DNA of 64,000 bases from Liolophura sinensis. Taxonomy: Eukaryota > Mollusca > Polyplacophora > Chitonida > Chitonidae. Positions within the stretch are counted from its first letter, which is position 1, and every line of letters begins with the position of its first letter. Under the pieces are notes generated by a model, which was not told the origin of the DNA, did no database searches, and saw nothing but the letters and a program-made list of their open reading frames with translations. This document shows positions 34,301 through 48,030 of the stretch, piece by piece. Both the position numbers and the translations under genes were made by a program. The stretch is from NCBI RefSeq assembly GCF_032854445.1, contig NC_088295.1:67613058-67677057 (forward strand). The letters run 5' to 3'.

Positions 34301-36004
34301 ACATTTTGTACAGACTTGTTTTGTTTCATAAATTCAGGTCTGGATAATATTGCCTTGAACTGACATTTTTTGACAAAGAAATGCTTCCAAGTGTGTCAGG
34401 CATGTCAGTATTGTTTAATTCTTCATTTTGTTATTGTATCTTCCACAAAGCTCTGATATGTTGCCCTGTTTTTTTATGTTTTATGTTATACAAGGCTTTT
34501 CAAATACTTCATATACATGTACACCAAACACAAGTGGACATTTAGTTTTGTGATAACCCATTTGGTTTTGCTACATGTATAACCAACCATCAAGGCTATG
34601 ACAGGTCATTACTCTTAAGTTACTTTGGTTCTTAGCTTGACATCAAATTTTGTTATTTTATTCTGAAAACAGAGCAGTGTCAGTATTTGGGGTAATATTG
34701 AAAATCTGTAATGTATGTCAATACCTGCCACCTGTGCACATACATGTTCTGTATTTGACATAAAATTTCACCCACGACCAGGTTGCTCATTTTGCCTGAT
34801 TCTAAGAGATCTTTTGATCTCAGAAAGGCATTTTGACATTTGTTTTATAGGTACATATAGGATTATATGACATTGAAATTGGAACCAACAACGACATTTT
34901 AGAATTTTTATTTGCGCATACTTTTTTGGACTAATTTTTAGATCTCATTTAAAATCTTTACTTACAACATTTTTATGTGATAGCTTGTCTACATGTTTAA
35001 TATAAGGAAGTCTGTGTAGCTTGGCTGAGTTGTAAGTGCTCATACAGATTGAAGGAGCTGTCCAGGGAGTCATGGCCTCATGAAAAAAGGGTGACTATTG
35101 TCATGAATGATTGGTGGAAATTTTATTGGTGGAAAATTGGCGCAATGTAATCAGCTGGCACGACACCATTCAGCGAGCAGACAGTGGCGTCTGGAAGGCC
35201 CTGATTTGCCACCTGTGTTCCTCTCACCACTATATTGACTTGTAATGATATTGGCTGAGCTGACTTTCTAGCCGATCTGCGTATCCAACCCAGATGGTGA
35301 TAATCGTCCACCCTTGTGTGTTGTATAATGTGGCAAAAGATCCTGGGTGTGCTTTTGCTCTCAAGGGTCCCTTGTTTAATCGTAATTGCAGTCCACTAGA
35401 AGAGACTGGTGATGTACAACTGCTGGTAACTTCTCACAGCACTGCTTAAATACGGTTGAATATGATCATTACAGCGTCGAAATATCACACTTTTCATCTG
35501 TCTGTCAGTGTTTAATTAATAGGTTTTACAGACAGTTTGCTGAATAAGCCCGATATTTATCAGCGTGTGACAGAAGCTGGTCCTGATCAACCTTCTTTGT
35601 TGTCTGGCCCTTTGATCTCATCATCAGCGTTTGTCTGGCACATTTTCAACTATGAGTTAACATACAAAACTGCCTGTGGAAGAAACGAGATAGGTTCAAT
35701 GAACTTTTGTCCGTAGCTGTGCAATGATTGTTCTTATGACTCGTCTCACATTTCTGTGTCATCATTCGCACCACCGTTCTTTCCATTTATAAGAATTCAT
35801 GTTTTAATTGTCATGGATATTTATGTGTACATGACCATGTTGTCCTTTTGTTTGCAAAATGGTCGTCCAGAAAATTAAACAGAGGAGGTTTTCCAGTGGC
35901 TGCCACTTCATACTCCAAGCCTATACAAGCAAATCCTGATTCAATATTATGTTTGTTTTACACTGAACTAAATGTATTTATAAGGGTAAACAGCAGAAAA
36001 TGTT
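31342..36004. other. strongly CpG-depleted non-coding DNA; island at 35.1-35.8 kb
   Basis: 33001-33300 contains no CpG at all. No gene is seen. From about 35115 to 35800 complexity and CpG rise again (for example ccatttagcgag-type text near 35170, acagcgtcgaaatatc near 35473, cagcgtgtgacagaagc near 35563). This segment is a candidate conserved regulatory element. The minus-strand open frame 35123-35311 has no supporting signals. Confidence 0.4.
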
Positions 36005-36143
36005 TACTGACAGACCTTCCCACTTACAACCGGAAAGGAAGCCAGGATAACATGGACTTGAACTCACAGTGATTGCATTGTTGAGAGGCTTCTGGGTCAT
36101 TGTATTGCTCTGGCACGCTTACCACTTCTGCCACAGAGGCCCC
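36005..36143 (-). mobile_element. SINE-1 head half
   Basis: cagaccttcccacttacaac, catggacttgaactcacagt and tctgccacagaggccccac match the reverse complement of the SINE-1 5' half. The 3' half is missing. Confidence 0.8.
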
Positions 36144-39100
36144 ACTGTGTCAGCTGAAGGACATTCACTGTACATGACATCAGAGTATCCATGTTGGATA
36201 AGATCATCAGTGGAATTCATTCAGATTTGTCTATTAAAATCGTTCAAAACCAAGCCTGATCTTGTGTTTTTAGGACAGTCTGGGTATAACCTTTATATAA
36301 GCAAAACATGTGAATTAAGAGTGTTTTTATCTGGTCTCGGCCAGTTGATACAGTAGTTCATAAAATGTCTTTTAATTGTACATACACATGGACATTAATC
36401 TCAAAGCCTGTATCGTTAACATACAGATGTTTATTGCCTAGTAATGAATGCATGTCATATGAATCTACTCGGACAGAATTGTGGTGCTCAACTTATTGAG
36501 CTGATATGCAGTTCTAAGTACTCTTTGGCTTGGTGCCGATATATAATACAATACTTACATGTAATTGCCCATGTCCAACAGCTTACAGACAGCGCACAAC
36601 TCCTCCATCGTGATGTACTGTACATGTACTGTGACACTATGTCAGGTGTCTCCTGCATTGTGTCATAATTAGGCAGCATTGGAAATATAAGTATATGACC
36701 TAGCTATTGCAAATGATGGAAATAATATTGCAGGAATGAAAGTCACAATGGGAAACAAACTAAGAAACAAAAAGAAAAACAAACAAAAAAAGATACAACA
36801 AAAAACACAAGATATAACAGCTATGGAATTATTTTTATGCTGTTCATTTCAGCTAAGGTACATGTATGGTCCTTCTGTGATGTGCCAGTCAGCAGGGTGA
36901 GTTGGTGGAATTTCAGCTGAGATGTGTTAATACCAGACACCATAAATCAGGGGGGAATTGGCACGAATTCTTGTGTAATTCGCTCCTTACCATTTGTTTC
37001 CTGATGAGAAACCTGTCATCTTGTCTTGATTCCCAACACAATATTGACAGTTTCATTATCTCATGCCGGTATATGAAACACACAGAGAGAGACCTATGTG
37101 ACCTTGTATTCTGGCCTCCCCACTCACTTTGCTGTTAAATGGTTTGAGGGATTTCTGCATGGGTTTACATGCTTTTCATTGAATTTCTTAATGATGGCTT
37201 CAACTTTTGAAAATCAGATAGTTTTACCCCTTTGTGTCACTCATCTGCCTGAAAGATTGATGGGTATTGTTTTGGTCATGTAGACCTTTTTGTGCATTGG
37301 TCCATCTGTAACTGGAGAACAAATTCACTTGGATTCAATTTTGGTATATGTGGATCCTGGGAATTGTGGGAAAGGTGTTGAAATGCAAGGTTTTTGGAGA
37401 ATACTTCACTTAGGAATGTTCATTTCTGGTTAGTTATTAGTTCAGCTGTACTATTAAATTGAGGCTGCATCAATATTTTAGATGCATGTACTGCCACACA
37501 TATACCGGTACATGTACATCTTGTGTTTTGTGGGAGGCCTATCAGTATACAAGGTTGTTAGATTGTAATTAATCAAGAGACTGAGGGGTGTTTCCAAGGT
37601 CAAACATTGTTGATAAAAAAATTGCTCCAAAAATAGATCTGTCATGCAAATCTAATGTCATCAATTTCCCATCAGTTCTGTTTGCACGCAGTTAAAATCA
37701 ATTAGAAAAAACTACAACATACAAATGAGATAATCCTTCAAAACATTCGTTGCAAGGCATTTACGCTGCCTGAAGGGAATTAAGTCTCTGTATCAAGAGC
37801 ATCTTTGCCTCTCATCTTTGTCCTCACCACTCGCTCCAGCACAGCTGTATGTGTGTTCATAGGTACATGTTGTAATCTCTTTATGAGCATGGAAAAAACA
37901 ACACATCTTCTTTAGCAATTTGTAAATCACAAGGATGGGCTAATTTATTCTCAGCTTTAATTGTTATGGAAATATATAACGTGATCCTGATTCCAGCAAG
38001 GACTGTTTATAGGTGGGCGTTGGTGTAAAGAATCTTGAACCTTAAAAGTCATTCTGTATCCAACTGTTGTTCTTGATACTGATCCGCTGAAACCTGTAAA
38101 TATAACCAGTGTGTTTGTTTCCTGTGGAGCGTGTACTTTGAAATGAACATCACCAAAAGGAATTGGATAATGAACTTCAGCAGTAGTGTGAGTTATATAC
38201 ATGCATACATGTACATGGAAGCTCATATACAGTGCAATTCAGTGCAATTTTTGGATGATTGTCAGGAATTCATATTGATTTCCAGCTCTTGTGAATGTAA
38301 ATTAAAGGATGTAAAGCTTTGAATCAGTTGCACTCCCAGGTTGCGTGCTACCTAGTGGATGTTGATTCCGCAATGGCACCACTGCTTTTCTCTATTGTTC
38401 TTCCAATCTTCTTGACCTAAACTCCCCGAGGACTTATCCTCATGAAAATTACTGAGGGTAATTATGCCAGTCTCTTTCTTCTTCCAGATGTCATTCTTAT
38501 GTATTATGACAATTAAGCCCTTGTACACTTGGTTACTGACTGGAATACACTTTAAGTGTATTGATCCCAGGGATGTACATGCATACCTTGTTTACTACCC
38601 TAAAGAGAGTAACTTTTTCACTGATTGTTGAGAATGTTCGGTCAGGTAAAACAAGGATTTCAAGTTGGCTTGGAAGTGGTGCATTTGATCAGTTATTGAT
38701 GATCAATGAATAGTGTGAGGTTTCATCATATTTGTCAGGTACTGCATAAAACAAAAACGACCATATCCAAGTTTGGTATGGAGTGGTATCTGCATTAGGC
38801 TTAGTAGAGACTATTAAATGGACCATTCTCCCCATTTGACCATATATTGCTTTGTTTTTTAAGGTGTGTAGAAAGATTTAATGGAAATATCGTGTTAGTA
38901 CATCTGTGTTACTATAGTGTCCATAGAGGGGAAGCAGGTGCTCTTTTTTGTTTTGTTTAATTAAGCATACATGTATCTTCCCACTGTAACTTACAGAAGG
39001 TGTGCTTGTACACGCATGTGACAGAGTCATGTAGGTATATTTTGTATGCACAGATGTACATGTATAGTATATGTTTCCATGTTAATCTTCACTTACCATA

Positions 39101-39705
39101 TTGTTTTCTAATAATTTTGGAAAAGCAACAACTTGGAATACCAATAGCCAGCTACTTGTATTAATAGACCCTTTTCCTTTCATTCACACTATTTGAATTT
39201 ACATGTGTCTCAATGTATATACTGTATGCATGTATATATTATTTTAATAATACATGTATGTACATGATATATGACCAAGTAATCATCTTGTGTACATGGA
39301 TGTAAATTTTACCCTTGAGTACTGATACATAACACTCCAGAGCATGGTTAACACTAAAAGCTTACACCCTATTGCAAGCCCTACAAATTTGTTGTCTTTC
39401 ATTAAGTTTGGTGGAGATCCTTCATGCACATGCGATTTCATCATTAATGTATACACATGGAGTTTGCTTTGAGATTGGGCGGGGGGTGGGGGAGAGATTT
39501 ATAGCTGATGGTTTACTCGGGCATTCTGACCTGACGAACTGTCAGAAAAAGAGCCGTAAAATTTTTTATTTGAGGTTGTTTTTTTCACACTCTCATTTTG
39601 TAATTTTTCATTTACTAGAAGAAGGGAAAAAAATAAATATAGTTAAACATAATTTCTAATGTGTAACTCAACCCTATCAAGAAAAATAGTGTTTAGCTTC
39701 CCAGT
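36144..39705. other. non-coding, nothing firmly recognised
   Basis: Contains an A-rich tract (36746-36822) and a minus-strand open frame (37957-38226) whose composition looks protein-like in part (GFSGSVSRTTVGYRM) but matches nothing I know and lacks convincing splice sites. A G-run lies at 39479-39492. Confidence 0.4.
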
Positions 39706-39881
39706 AATTATTTGATTGGTGTTTTACTCCATACCCAAGAATATTTCACTTACATGATGACGGCCAGCATTTTGGTAGGATGAAACAGGACACAACCCTT
39801 TGGAAACTCACAACCATCCGTAGGTAGCTGGCAGACCTTCCCACGTTCTCCTGGAGAGGAAGCCAGTATGAGCTATAGCTC
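39706..39881 (-). mobile_element. SINE-1, head truncated
   Basis: atttgattggtgttttactc, caagaatatttcacttacat, gacggccagcattttggtag and ggcagaccttcccacgttct, ending at gaagccagtatgagcta. Confidence 0.85.
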
Positions 39882-42179
39882 TCCAGTACAAAGTACAGAC
39901 CTAACAGCTAAAGCAGTGTTATTGAAGGTAAATGTTAAGGGTGCAGCTGTCTCTAGTATATACTACTTGTTTTGAGCTCAGATTGTATAGACATCAAACA
40001 CAAAAACACAAGTGGAATGTTCCATTGATTTTGTGGTTGCTCTGTGTGCATATTATACTGTAAATGGCAAAATTCTTGACGTAATCTCTTGTGTATTGCA
40101 ATTAATGTTAAGGTACATGTTAAAGGTTGCAACTCAAAATCTGTGACTTTCATGTATACAAAGCATATAACATGAGGTGGAAGTTTCGTCATTGAGGTCC
40201 TATATGTATGTTAATTACCAAAAATTACAAAATCTTTGATTTAACACCTCTTTCTATAATAGGCTCTAAGATTTAAGTACTTAAAATCTTACATTCGTGT
40301 CTCCCAACAGACAAATTCTTTCAGTTTGGTAGAGCCATGCTACCCAATTTCTAATATAGTTGGGTTCACCCAGCATTTTTGTTTTTAAGCTTGACTTTTA
40401 ATATCTACCTATATCGTATAACTTTACCATTGTGTGTAAAAAGCAATTGCCAACAAATCTTCATGTATGAGTGACTTTCCTGTAAACTCATTGCAGTCCT
40501 ATGACGTAGGTTAGGCGTTTCTTCCTTGCCACTGATACCAAATTGTTAACTGATATATCCATGGAATTTGCTAGATCTGATCAGCTCAGGGACGATACTA
40601 GGGCATTATTTATTATTGATTGTGCTAGACAAGAACAGGGGTTATTGCTTGAAGGACTGAATGGAGGTATTGGTAAATGTAGACCTACAAGCCGCATACG
40701 GAATGGATAAATCTCATATTGAACATGCATTGCTGTATAGAATGGGTACTGCTGTAGAATAAGTCTTATCAGTCAATACATGACCTTCAAAGTAGCATAT
40801 ATCACTAAACGACATCATTGCAAGCCTTAAGTAATCGATCAGTAATGGAACTGATGCATTTAAGGTAATCCATTGTAATGAGTGGTAAAGTAATGTACTT
40901 ACATGTACCATCCATTCCTCATACCGTTCATTGTTAATCATATTTAGACGGTACTGAGGGATGCTTCCGACAAACCTATAGCTTACAGTTACATCTTATA
41001 AACCAATATTTATTGTCAAGGTAACATTGCACGTCATCCTTGCAACTTTATAGATTTAATTGTCATAACAGTACAATGTGAGATATCAGGGTTTATTTGA
41101 AAATGGAAAAATTAAATGCCTTGTGGCTGAGGAATGAAATCGTGACGCAAGTCATCTGCCTCCAAAGAAAAACATTTTTCTTTTGTCCTTGAGCTGAGTT
41201 GAAATGCACCCAAATGCATGATTAGATGATTAATAGTGTTATCACAGTACAGTTTGCAATTTTAAAAGTAACACACATTGTGTGTTTGTGTGTTATCCAA
41301 TCAGATCGCAGATTACTGATCTTTGAGAAAAAGTATTCTGAGCACACCTTATTAAATGATACTAGTATGAAACTACATGTACACATACATATCTTTGCAT
41401 CAGGGTACATTATACAATGTTCAGGTCAGATTAATTATAAGAGTCTGAAAAGCTTCATATCATAATGAAGGTGCATGTATATGTAAATCAATAAATTCCT
41501 TGCTCAAATATTCATCAAGGATTTCCTCTGCAGACAGCTCTCAGCAGAAGGTTTTGGAACTGCTTCTTACATGTACAAGACTGTGATGAATTTGGTCTGG
41601 TAATATCGTCCTCCTTTGTCATCAGGTCATTAACAACCTGGATCCAAAGTACAGTGTATTAAAGTACACCAGGTTGCCCTACATGGATATGTGAATGTTG
41701 AATAATCAGATCGTGACCAGATTGTATCCTTGGTCATTAAGTGACGCGTGTGATAATATGCATGGTACCTTCCCCTTGTACACATGGTGGATGGATCATC
41801 AGAATTCCAAAACAATCTAATATCATGACCCTGCAACTTCCTTCTGTTTACAAAGAATGGTCACAATTAATATATCCCAAACATCCTGCAGGGTCCTCCA
41901 GAGCCCAGATGTTCAGAAGTGTATTAGCAGTTAGGCTGGTATTAACTTTAGTGAAGTCTAAATTCACATTACTTTTGTATTAGAACAAGACTGGTATTAA
42001 GATTTGAAGATCGTGTCACTATGTCACTAACCATGCAGAGAGTGTGCATCTACCAATGTGTTTGGGTAGCACTTAAAAGGAATGAATTGAGTCCATGTAC
42101 AGATTTACAACAAAGCCATAGCTTTACTGTACGTGTATTGTACAGGAATATCAGAGATTCGTAAAAGTCCAAATGTTTA
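39882..42179. other. non-coding, nothing recognised
   Basis: CpG-poor. Short open frames only. Confidence 0.4.
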
Positions 42180-42790
42180 CAACCTGAAACTCAAAATTGA
42201 ATTATTTTCTGGTCCAGATTGAGTTTATTGATATTTTAAGCACCTACTATAACCTGGTATTAAGTTTAATTCCGCTTTAGACACCAGAAATTTTGTGAAA
42301 GTGGAAGTATATACATGTATATACATATATGTGGGAGAGAAAGAAATGTTATTTTCATTTGAAGTTCATTTCTGATCATGATTTTATTGTTGGTACATAC
42401 ATGTACATATACTTTTACAAGTATATTATTTTGACCAGGGATATACATTGTATAATAAAACAGTTATAAACCCACTAAACCACGGTATTTGCCATAGCTT
42501 GAATATGTTTAAAGCCTATCTTTAATTTAATTACAGCCAATGCATGCATGACCACTTCGGCTTGTCAAGGATGCAGTCGTTGTCGATTGAAACCATTCAT
42601 TGCTATGCATATATTTTTGAACGCAATTCAGATTTTATCAAAAAATTTGTGTATTTGTAGCAGAAAACATAGAACTGAGGGGTTTTTTTTACCCCAATTT
42701 TCAGTTTTTAGCTGAATTTTACAACCTAATATCGGTGTCTAAAAGATTTACACAAATTTGTTTTGCAAATAAAAAATTCCCTAGTCCAAT
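42180..42790 (+). repeat. dispersed repeat family C, contiguous copy
   Basis: Contains both parts of family C in order: tctggtccagattgag, taacctggtattaag, gggagagaaagaaatg, aaaacagttataaacccact, ccatagcttgaa, ccccaattttcagtttttag. Relative to the 4.7-6.1 kb copy it lacks the ~950-bp middle but has its own ~60-bp stretch near 42275. No open frame supports an encoded protein. Confidence 0.65.
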
Positions 42791-45700
42791 TCTTTTATTG
42801 CCCAAGGCCTTCTCTTAAAATGACCTCTTAACTATATTAATCTTTTAAATGTCCTTTCAAGTACCTGGCATCTATTTTATGTTTACAAGTACCTCTCACA
42901 TAAAGATTCCATCTTTCGGAGGTTAACATATTTTGTGATGCTGACGAAGTCATATTTTCCTCTCATGTGCTGCTGAGTTTGCTTTTGGGGCTTCCGACAT
43001 TTTGAATGCTGACAAAAACATAAAGAACGTGCTTTCTGCTCAGAGCAAAAGATTACCATGTAAGTCGAAGATTTTTAGTCTGAGTCTATTACGGCATGTG
43101 CCGTTATGCCAATAACTGGTGGCTATTAGGTGTCTGTGTGTCATATTGATTGAATGTTTGATTTTAATGCGTTGTATTCCATGGAGACGATTTATCTCAC
43201 TGAAGAGCCCCCTCTTATGATCTGTTAACCACACAAGGGATAATAGCTGATCCGCAGTGGAGATGGTTTTGTGTGTCCATCAACTCTCCTGCACATCTGC
43301 TTGTTTGCAGATTTTGGCCAGTAATTACTAGTAGCAAGAGTATAATAGAAAAGTTCTAGGTTCTCTGCTGTCTTTGTTGTCTGTTAAATTATCAGGCTTT
43401 AGGATCATTGGAAGGCAGCCATCCATCTCGATGGGGCCTAATTGCTGATGGTCGCCAGTTCTGGATGTACACAGGTCATTGCTGTTAGTGGCGAAATTTT
43501 TATGGCTACATGGACAAATATGTGATTCTGAGTGGACAGAAATCTATGGGTAGTTTTATTTGTTTGACGTTGATGATAGAAGAATCTCACACTGGTTAAA
43601 CCGACATGTTTAAATACAGCTGGCATTTTCCCTAATTGCAGATCATCCGGGCAGTATAATTATGTTGATGATGTGGTGTACATGTATCCTTGGCTGATAA
43701 AGGTTTAAAATAGTATATCAGTGTTGTTGATTTCTTTGTTTTGGGCTTTGGTCTCTTTTTTTGTTTTGTTTTGTTTTTTTTGTCCCCCAAAATAAATGGA
43801 ATGTTTGCAGTTGAGCAACTGGAAAAGCCAACAGAATTAACTTAGGCAATTATCATCAATTTTATACTTGGATACCAATTGTTTTGTTTTTCCAATTCTG
43901 TTGTGAACTGTTATTTCTTGTCAAAATGTTTGTTATATATTTATTATTATTAGTATATTTTATTGCAGAATCAAGTCCATGGAATACAGAAAGGTGGTTA
44001 ATTAAGGTTTATTGAGGGATAAAAAAGTATATCAGCTGGAGACAAAATATGTACTTGTAAAATTCTTTTCTTGTTGTAAGTAGACATCAGTCTGCAGCTT
44101 GCATGCAGTGTTAAACATCCACAAAAGAAAACCGGAGAAGCCTTTGATGACATTTTTCCGTTTATTTCAGATCTATATTTAGCCATCTGTATCAGCTGGC
44201 AGGAGCTTTGTGATGATGGTATAGATTGTGGTCATATCGCCTCACTCTTTAGTGTACGTGCATTTTTGATGTACTTGCACTTAGCGCATCCAGATGGAAG
44301 AGTGCTGTTTTAACCTATAAGAATCACATGTATCCTCCTAATGTGGTCATCTTGACCAGGAATTTGAGCTTCCAGCTGGAACCAGTGTTTCAAGAGAACT
44401 TCCCTGGTATCATTTAAATAATGAACAAATGTTGTCAAAAATATGTATTTGTAAGTACAGTGTACAGTATGGACAATTCTCCTTTTTGGACCCCACTACA
44501 CAATCCATGTGAACTACTTTGGACATTTTGATTTTCAAAAGAGCAAGATTGTTCAGATACTGATATTCACCACTCATTCAGTGTTTGATGTACTTTACAT
44601 GTATTGCTTTGAAATGTATGTATGGTTTGAGTGCGTACACCAGAAGAGACATATAAACCGAAACTCTTTGAAAACGCTAAACAAACTTCAGACGCAGTAA
44701 TACATCACAAATAATGGGTGAAATGGTAAGGTGTGCAATGTAAACAGGTTCATGGGTCAACAAACCATAGGAGAATATTGTACTTACCAGAATACACTTG
44801 TACTTACACTGTATATGTCTTTATCATTAGTAATTGTTACATATATGTTTGTCTCAGTACTCTCATTGCTTGAATGGGGTACTTGTAAAACTCCCTCCTG
44901 CCTGTAACAAGACGGTTCAGAGCTACATGTATGAACTCATTTGTTCTTTCCTTTATTACATCACAATTATCAGTGTGTGGGTGCTCATAAAACATACATG
45001 TATATGAAGTACACATGCACTACAATGTCACAGAAGAAAATGATGTGTTCTACTCTCATTTGGACCTTCTGTGCAGCTCCATTTGTGTACAATTATCATC
45101 TTCTGTGGTTTGTTTTTGCAGTTTTTGTCACTCTATGTATGGTCCATATAATCACCATTTTTTTGACTAATATTCCTTGCACTTTGAGAACATCCACTTG
45201 TATTTTTAAATATATGATGGTAAGGTTACCTACACAGCAGAAAAAGTTATTTCATTTCAGAAAATTTTATGAATTCTGAACAGTTACCTTGCCATTGTAA
45301 TCCACTGACAGGTGAACTATTGAATGATGGATGCATCTCATCGATTATTTGCTACTATCAGACACCACAAACCATCTGTTTCATTATGTCCTGAAACATG
45401 TATAGCCTCTTCTTTATTCCATCTATTACATGCGCGCAAGGCTGTATTGATCTTTGCTGTTTTCTGAGACTCCTGCAAAACTAGGTCCAGGAATGTTTTA
45501 TTGGAAGAAGTCTTGAACTCGGAAGTTGTGTAACAGCTAGGGAGAGATGGCATGTGGTTTATGATGTGCCAAAAGCTGTAGCAGGATATTTTAATCTTCC
45601 TCTTACACTGCAAATGTTCTGGGCAATAGAGGAATGTGGGATATGAAGTTCCATCAGTTCTCTTTAATATCTGCCTGCTTGACCTTTACACGGTGTCCAC

Positions 45701-47265
45701 AGTTACGATTGGGAATTTGAATGTCCCTGATATTGATTTGATTTCGATCTGATTTCCTCCACATATACAAAGTGAGGTCAGGAGTATTTTGGTATTGTGT
45801 ATGGTGTGTGGCCATGCATATAGAACTATAAAGACACCAAAACACACATTCTGAGACATTCATGTACACGTGTACATGGTAGTAGTACAGCAAAAAATTT
45901 TCTTCTGTATGGATTGATTTTCTGCAAACATCAGTACCAGGTGTGTTTGAAATTTTTGTGATCTTTCACCATTTACATTGTACACGAATTCCATGAAACT
46001 TGCAGCTCAGTCATGTAGAGCATTTGCATTGTTGTGAATGATATGTGCTGAAAATGCTTGTAATATATACATGTACATGTAGGACTGTGTTGTGGCTGCA
46101 TTATAAGATGTTTGACAGACAAACATGCCAAAAAAAGGTTGAGTAATTAGGGTATTAGCAGTTGTACATGTAAATGGGTTGAAAAAATGTACTTCCACAT
46201 AGAATAGTCTTACAGGTAAGAGCATACAGATATCTAAGTAAAATGATAACAATGTGATATGTATAAGCATGGAACTTTACACTTAATGTGGTGTGTCAGT
46301 TCTGTGTCTTGGCCAGAACAACTGGTATGTTCATAAATTCATACATTTTAATGTGCTGATTACCCTAGCAGTTTACACTCAGTATTCTGTTCTCCTCAGC
46401 CAGATTAAAATAATCTTAGATGTTGAACTAGCAGTCACAGTTTAATACATGTATGTTTAGTGTACATGTATGAATCAATTGCTGGCCTTTTACCGCAGAC
46501 TCTTAACATAAGTAAGGCTGTTTGTTCTAAACCAGCCGTATAAGTTGCATGTTTTGCTTATAGTTTTGGTCAGATTATGAGCAAGTTAGTGTGTGGTCAT
46601 GAAAGTGCCACCCATATACCTGACTTCTATCAGTCATATAAATGAAATAATCTTGAGTGTTTTGTTAAGTAATTATTTTGTCAATCAGGTTCCCTTCAGA
46701 GTGATTGTCCTTTTGTGTGCACATAATAGCAATATTTACCAGGGTCAGAGGAAGATCTGGAAGAAAAAAGAGGATTAGATATGTAAGCTAATTTGTCCTT
46801 GTCAGACCATTAGCCCTGTTGAATAATTTTGTGGCTCAGCTGTCAGATGAGTGTTATTGAAATCCTCTCAAGACTGATAAAATCAATCAGCTGTTGACAC
46901 GTCTGAAAGGTATCCATGATTTGCTGTGGAGGCATTGATGCCTAAGGACATGGGCGATATCCGGATTGATGGCCCCAGGATCGATTTGAAGCCTTTCATC
47001 ATTGTATGATTTCTGTCTCTTCCCAACAACAAGCTATAATGTGGTAACCAAGACCATGGTGGTGTCTTTGGGTTTCTTCTGAAGGTTTTTTTTTTTTTTC
47101 TTTTCTTTAGAAAAGTTACCATTATGCGTTGGAGTAGAGTAAGTTTTATTGGTCTTCTGAAGACAGCTCTAGACACAGGTAAAGATGTGACCATTTGATG
47201 ATAGCTTAGTGTACATATGTGGTATGGACCATACTATTGATCCCTCTCTTGATCTCTCTGTGCAG
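42791..47265. other. non-coding; scattered element remnants
   Basis: 46131-46154 (aaaaaaaggttgagtaattagggta-like) is a solo MITE-family end. 46600-46690 (catataaatgaaataatctt and on) may be an eroded SINE-1 tail. Long T-runs lie near 43760. 46860-47010 is more complex, with tcgatttgaagcc-type text, and could be a regulatory element. No gene recognised; the 112-codon frame at 44941-45279 lacks support. Confidence 0.4.
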
Positions 47266-47318
47266 ATCCCTGCCAGCTGTATGAAGTAGCGAATGGGAGA
47301 CACAAGCACCGACCACTG
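47266..47318 (+). other. exon-like 53-nt segment
   Basis: A good pyrimidine-rich acceptor (ctctcttgatctctctgtgcag, read in two parts, ends at 47265) is followed by 17 open codons, P-C-Q-L-Y-E-V-A-N-G-R-H-K-H-R-P-L, and a donor-like ctg|gtgggt. It would end in phase 0, matching the start phase of the segment at 48031. No family recognised. Chance remains quite possible at this length. Confidence 0.2.
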
Positions 47319-47373
47319 GTGGGTATAAACGCTAGCGTGTTCCTCTGGATCAGCGCATTACACTATTTCCTCT

Positions 47374-47612
47374 AGGACAAAACTTTGCGGCGTGAGCTCT
47401 GTCGTATCTTCAACTTTGGGAGAAAATCGTTACTGGTGCTGTGGTCACAGTGGTGCCGGATCTGTCCAGAGTTGATGTGTGAACCCTGTGCGAATGGTGG
47501 CAGATTTACTACATGTGCTCTCATTTGTCACATCTCTACCCAGACTCCTGTCTTCTGTGCTCATCTGTACATGTATTCACACAGGAGATGTTTCTTTGAG
47601 AAAATTCAATAA
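47374..47612 (+). other. open segment after an acceptor-like site, Cys-rich
   Basis: actatttcctctag ends at 47373 and 78 codons follow to a TAA at 47610-47612. An in-frame TAG lies directly upstream. The middle is Cys-rich (WCRICPELMCEPCANGG). The spacing does not match an EGF-like or other domain I know. It could be a terminal exon or a chance frame in CpG-rich DNA. Confidence 0.15.
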
Positions 47613-48030
47613 TGCACATGCAGACCGCTTTTACCCTTTCTCCTTGGCATCTACCCACACCTCATTTATACATAAGAATGTGTGCCAGTGAATTTGCCCT
47701 GGGAGCTGCGGCAGAGCGCCTTGACTGACGCTCGATGACGTACATCGGGTGTTGTTGGTTGAGGATTAACTAACCCCTTACTCTTTGTGTAAGTGCTATT
47801 GACATCATACGGGCTAGCAAAGAAAAATTGTCTGTGATAGAATTGGATGTATCGATACGTTTGCGAGGAGCAAGGCTGCGGCCAAATACATGGTGAATGA
47901 AGATTAAGGTGGGAGCTAGCTGACTAATATTCCATGCATGTTCCTCGTGTAAACAACATTTTTATTCTAACCTCGAGTGTATGTGTGGAGATACAGGTGT
48001 AAACTCAATACCTGTACTTGTCTTGGCCAG

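Noticed and set aside
37957-38226. 89-codon minus-strand frame with protein-like stretches
   Set aside because: No recognised family, no convincing splice pair, and no rise in CpG or codon-like bias over the flanks.
45338-45613. 91-codon minus-strand frame
   Set aside because: Composition is unremarkable and no splice or promoter signals accompany it.
47461-47520. EGF-like domain suggested by PCANGG
   Set aside because: Cysteine spacing after NGG does not fit the EGF pattern and the frame lacks the remaining conserved residues.
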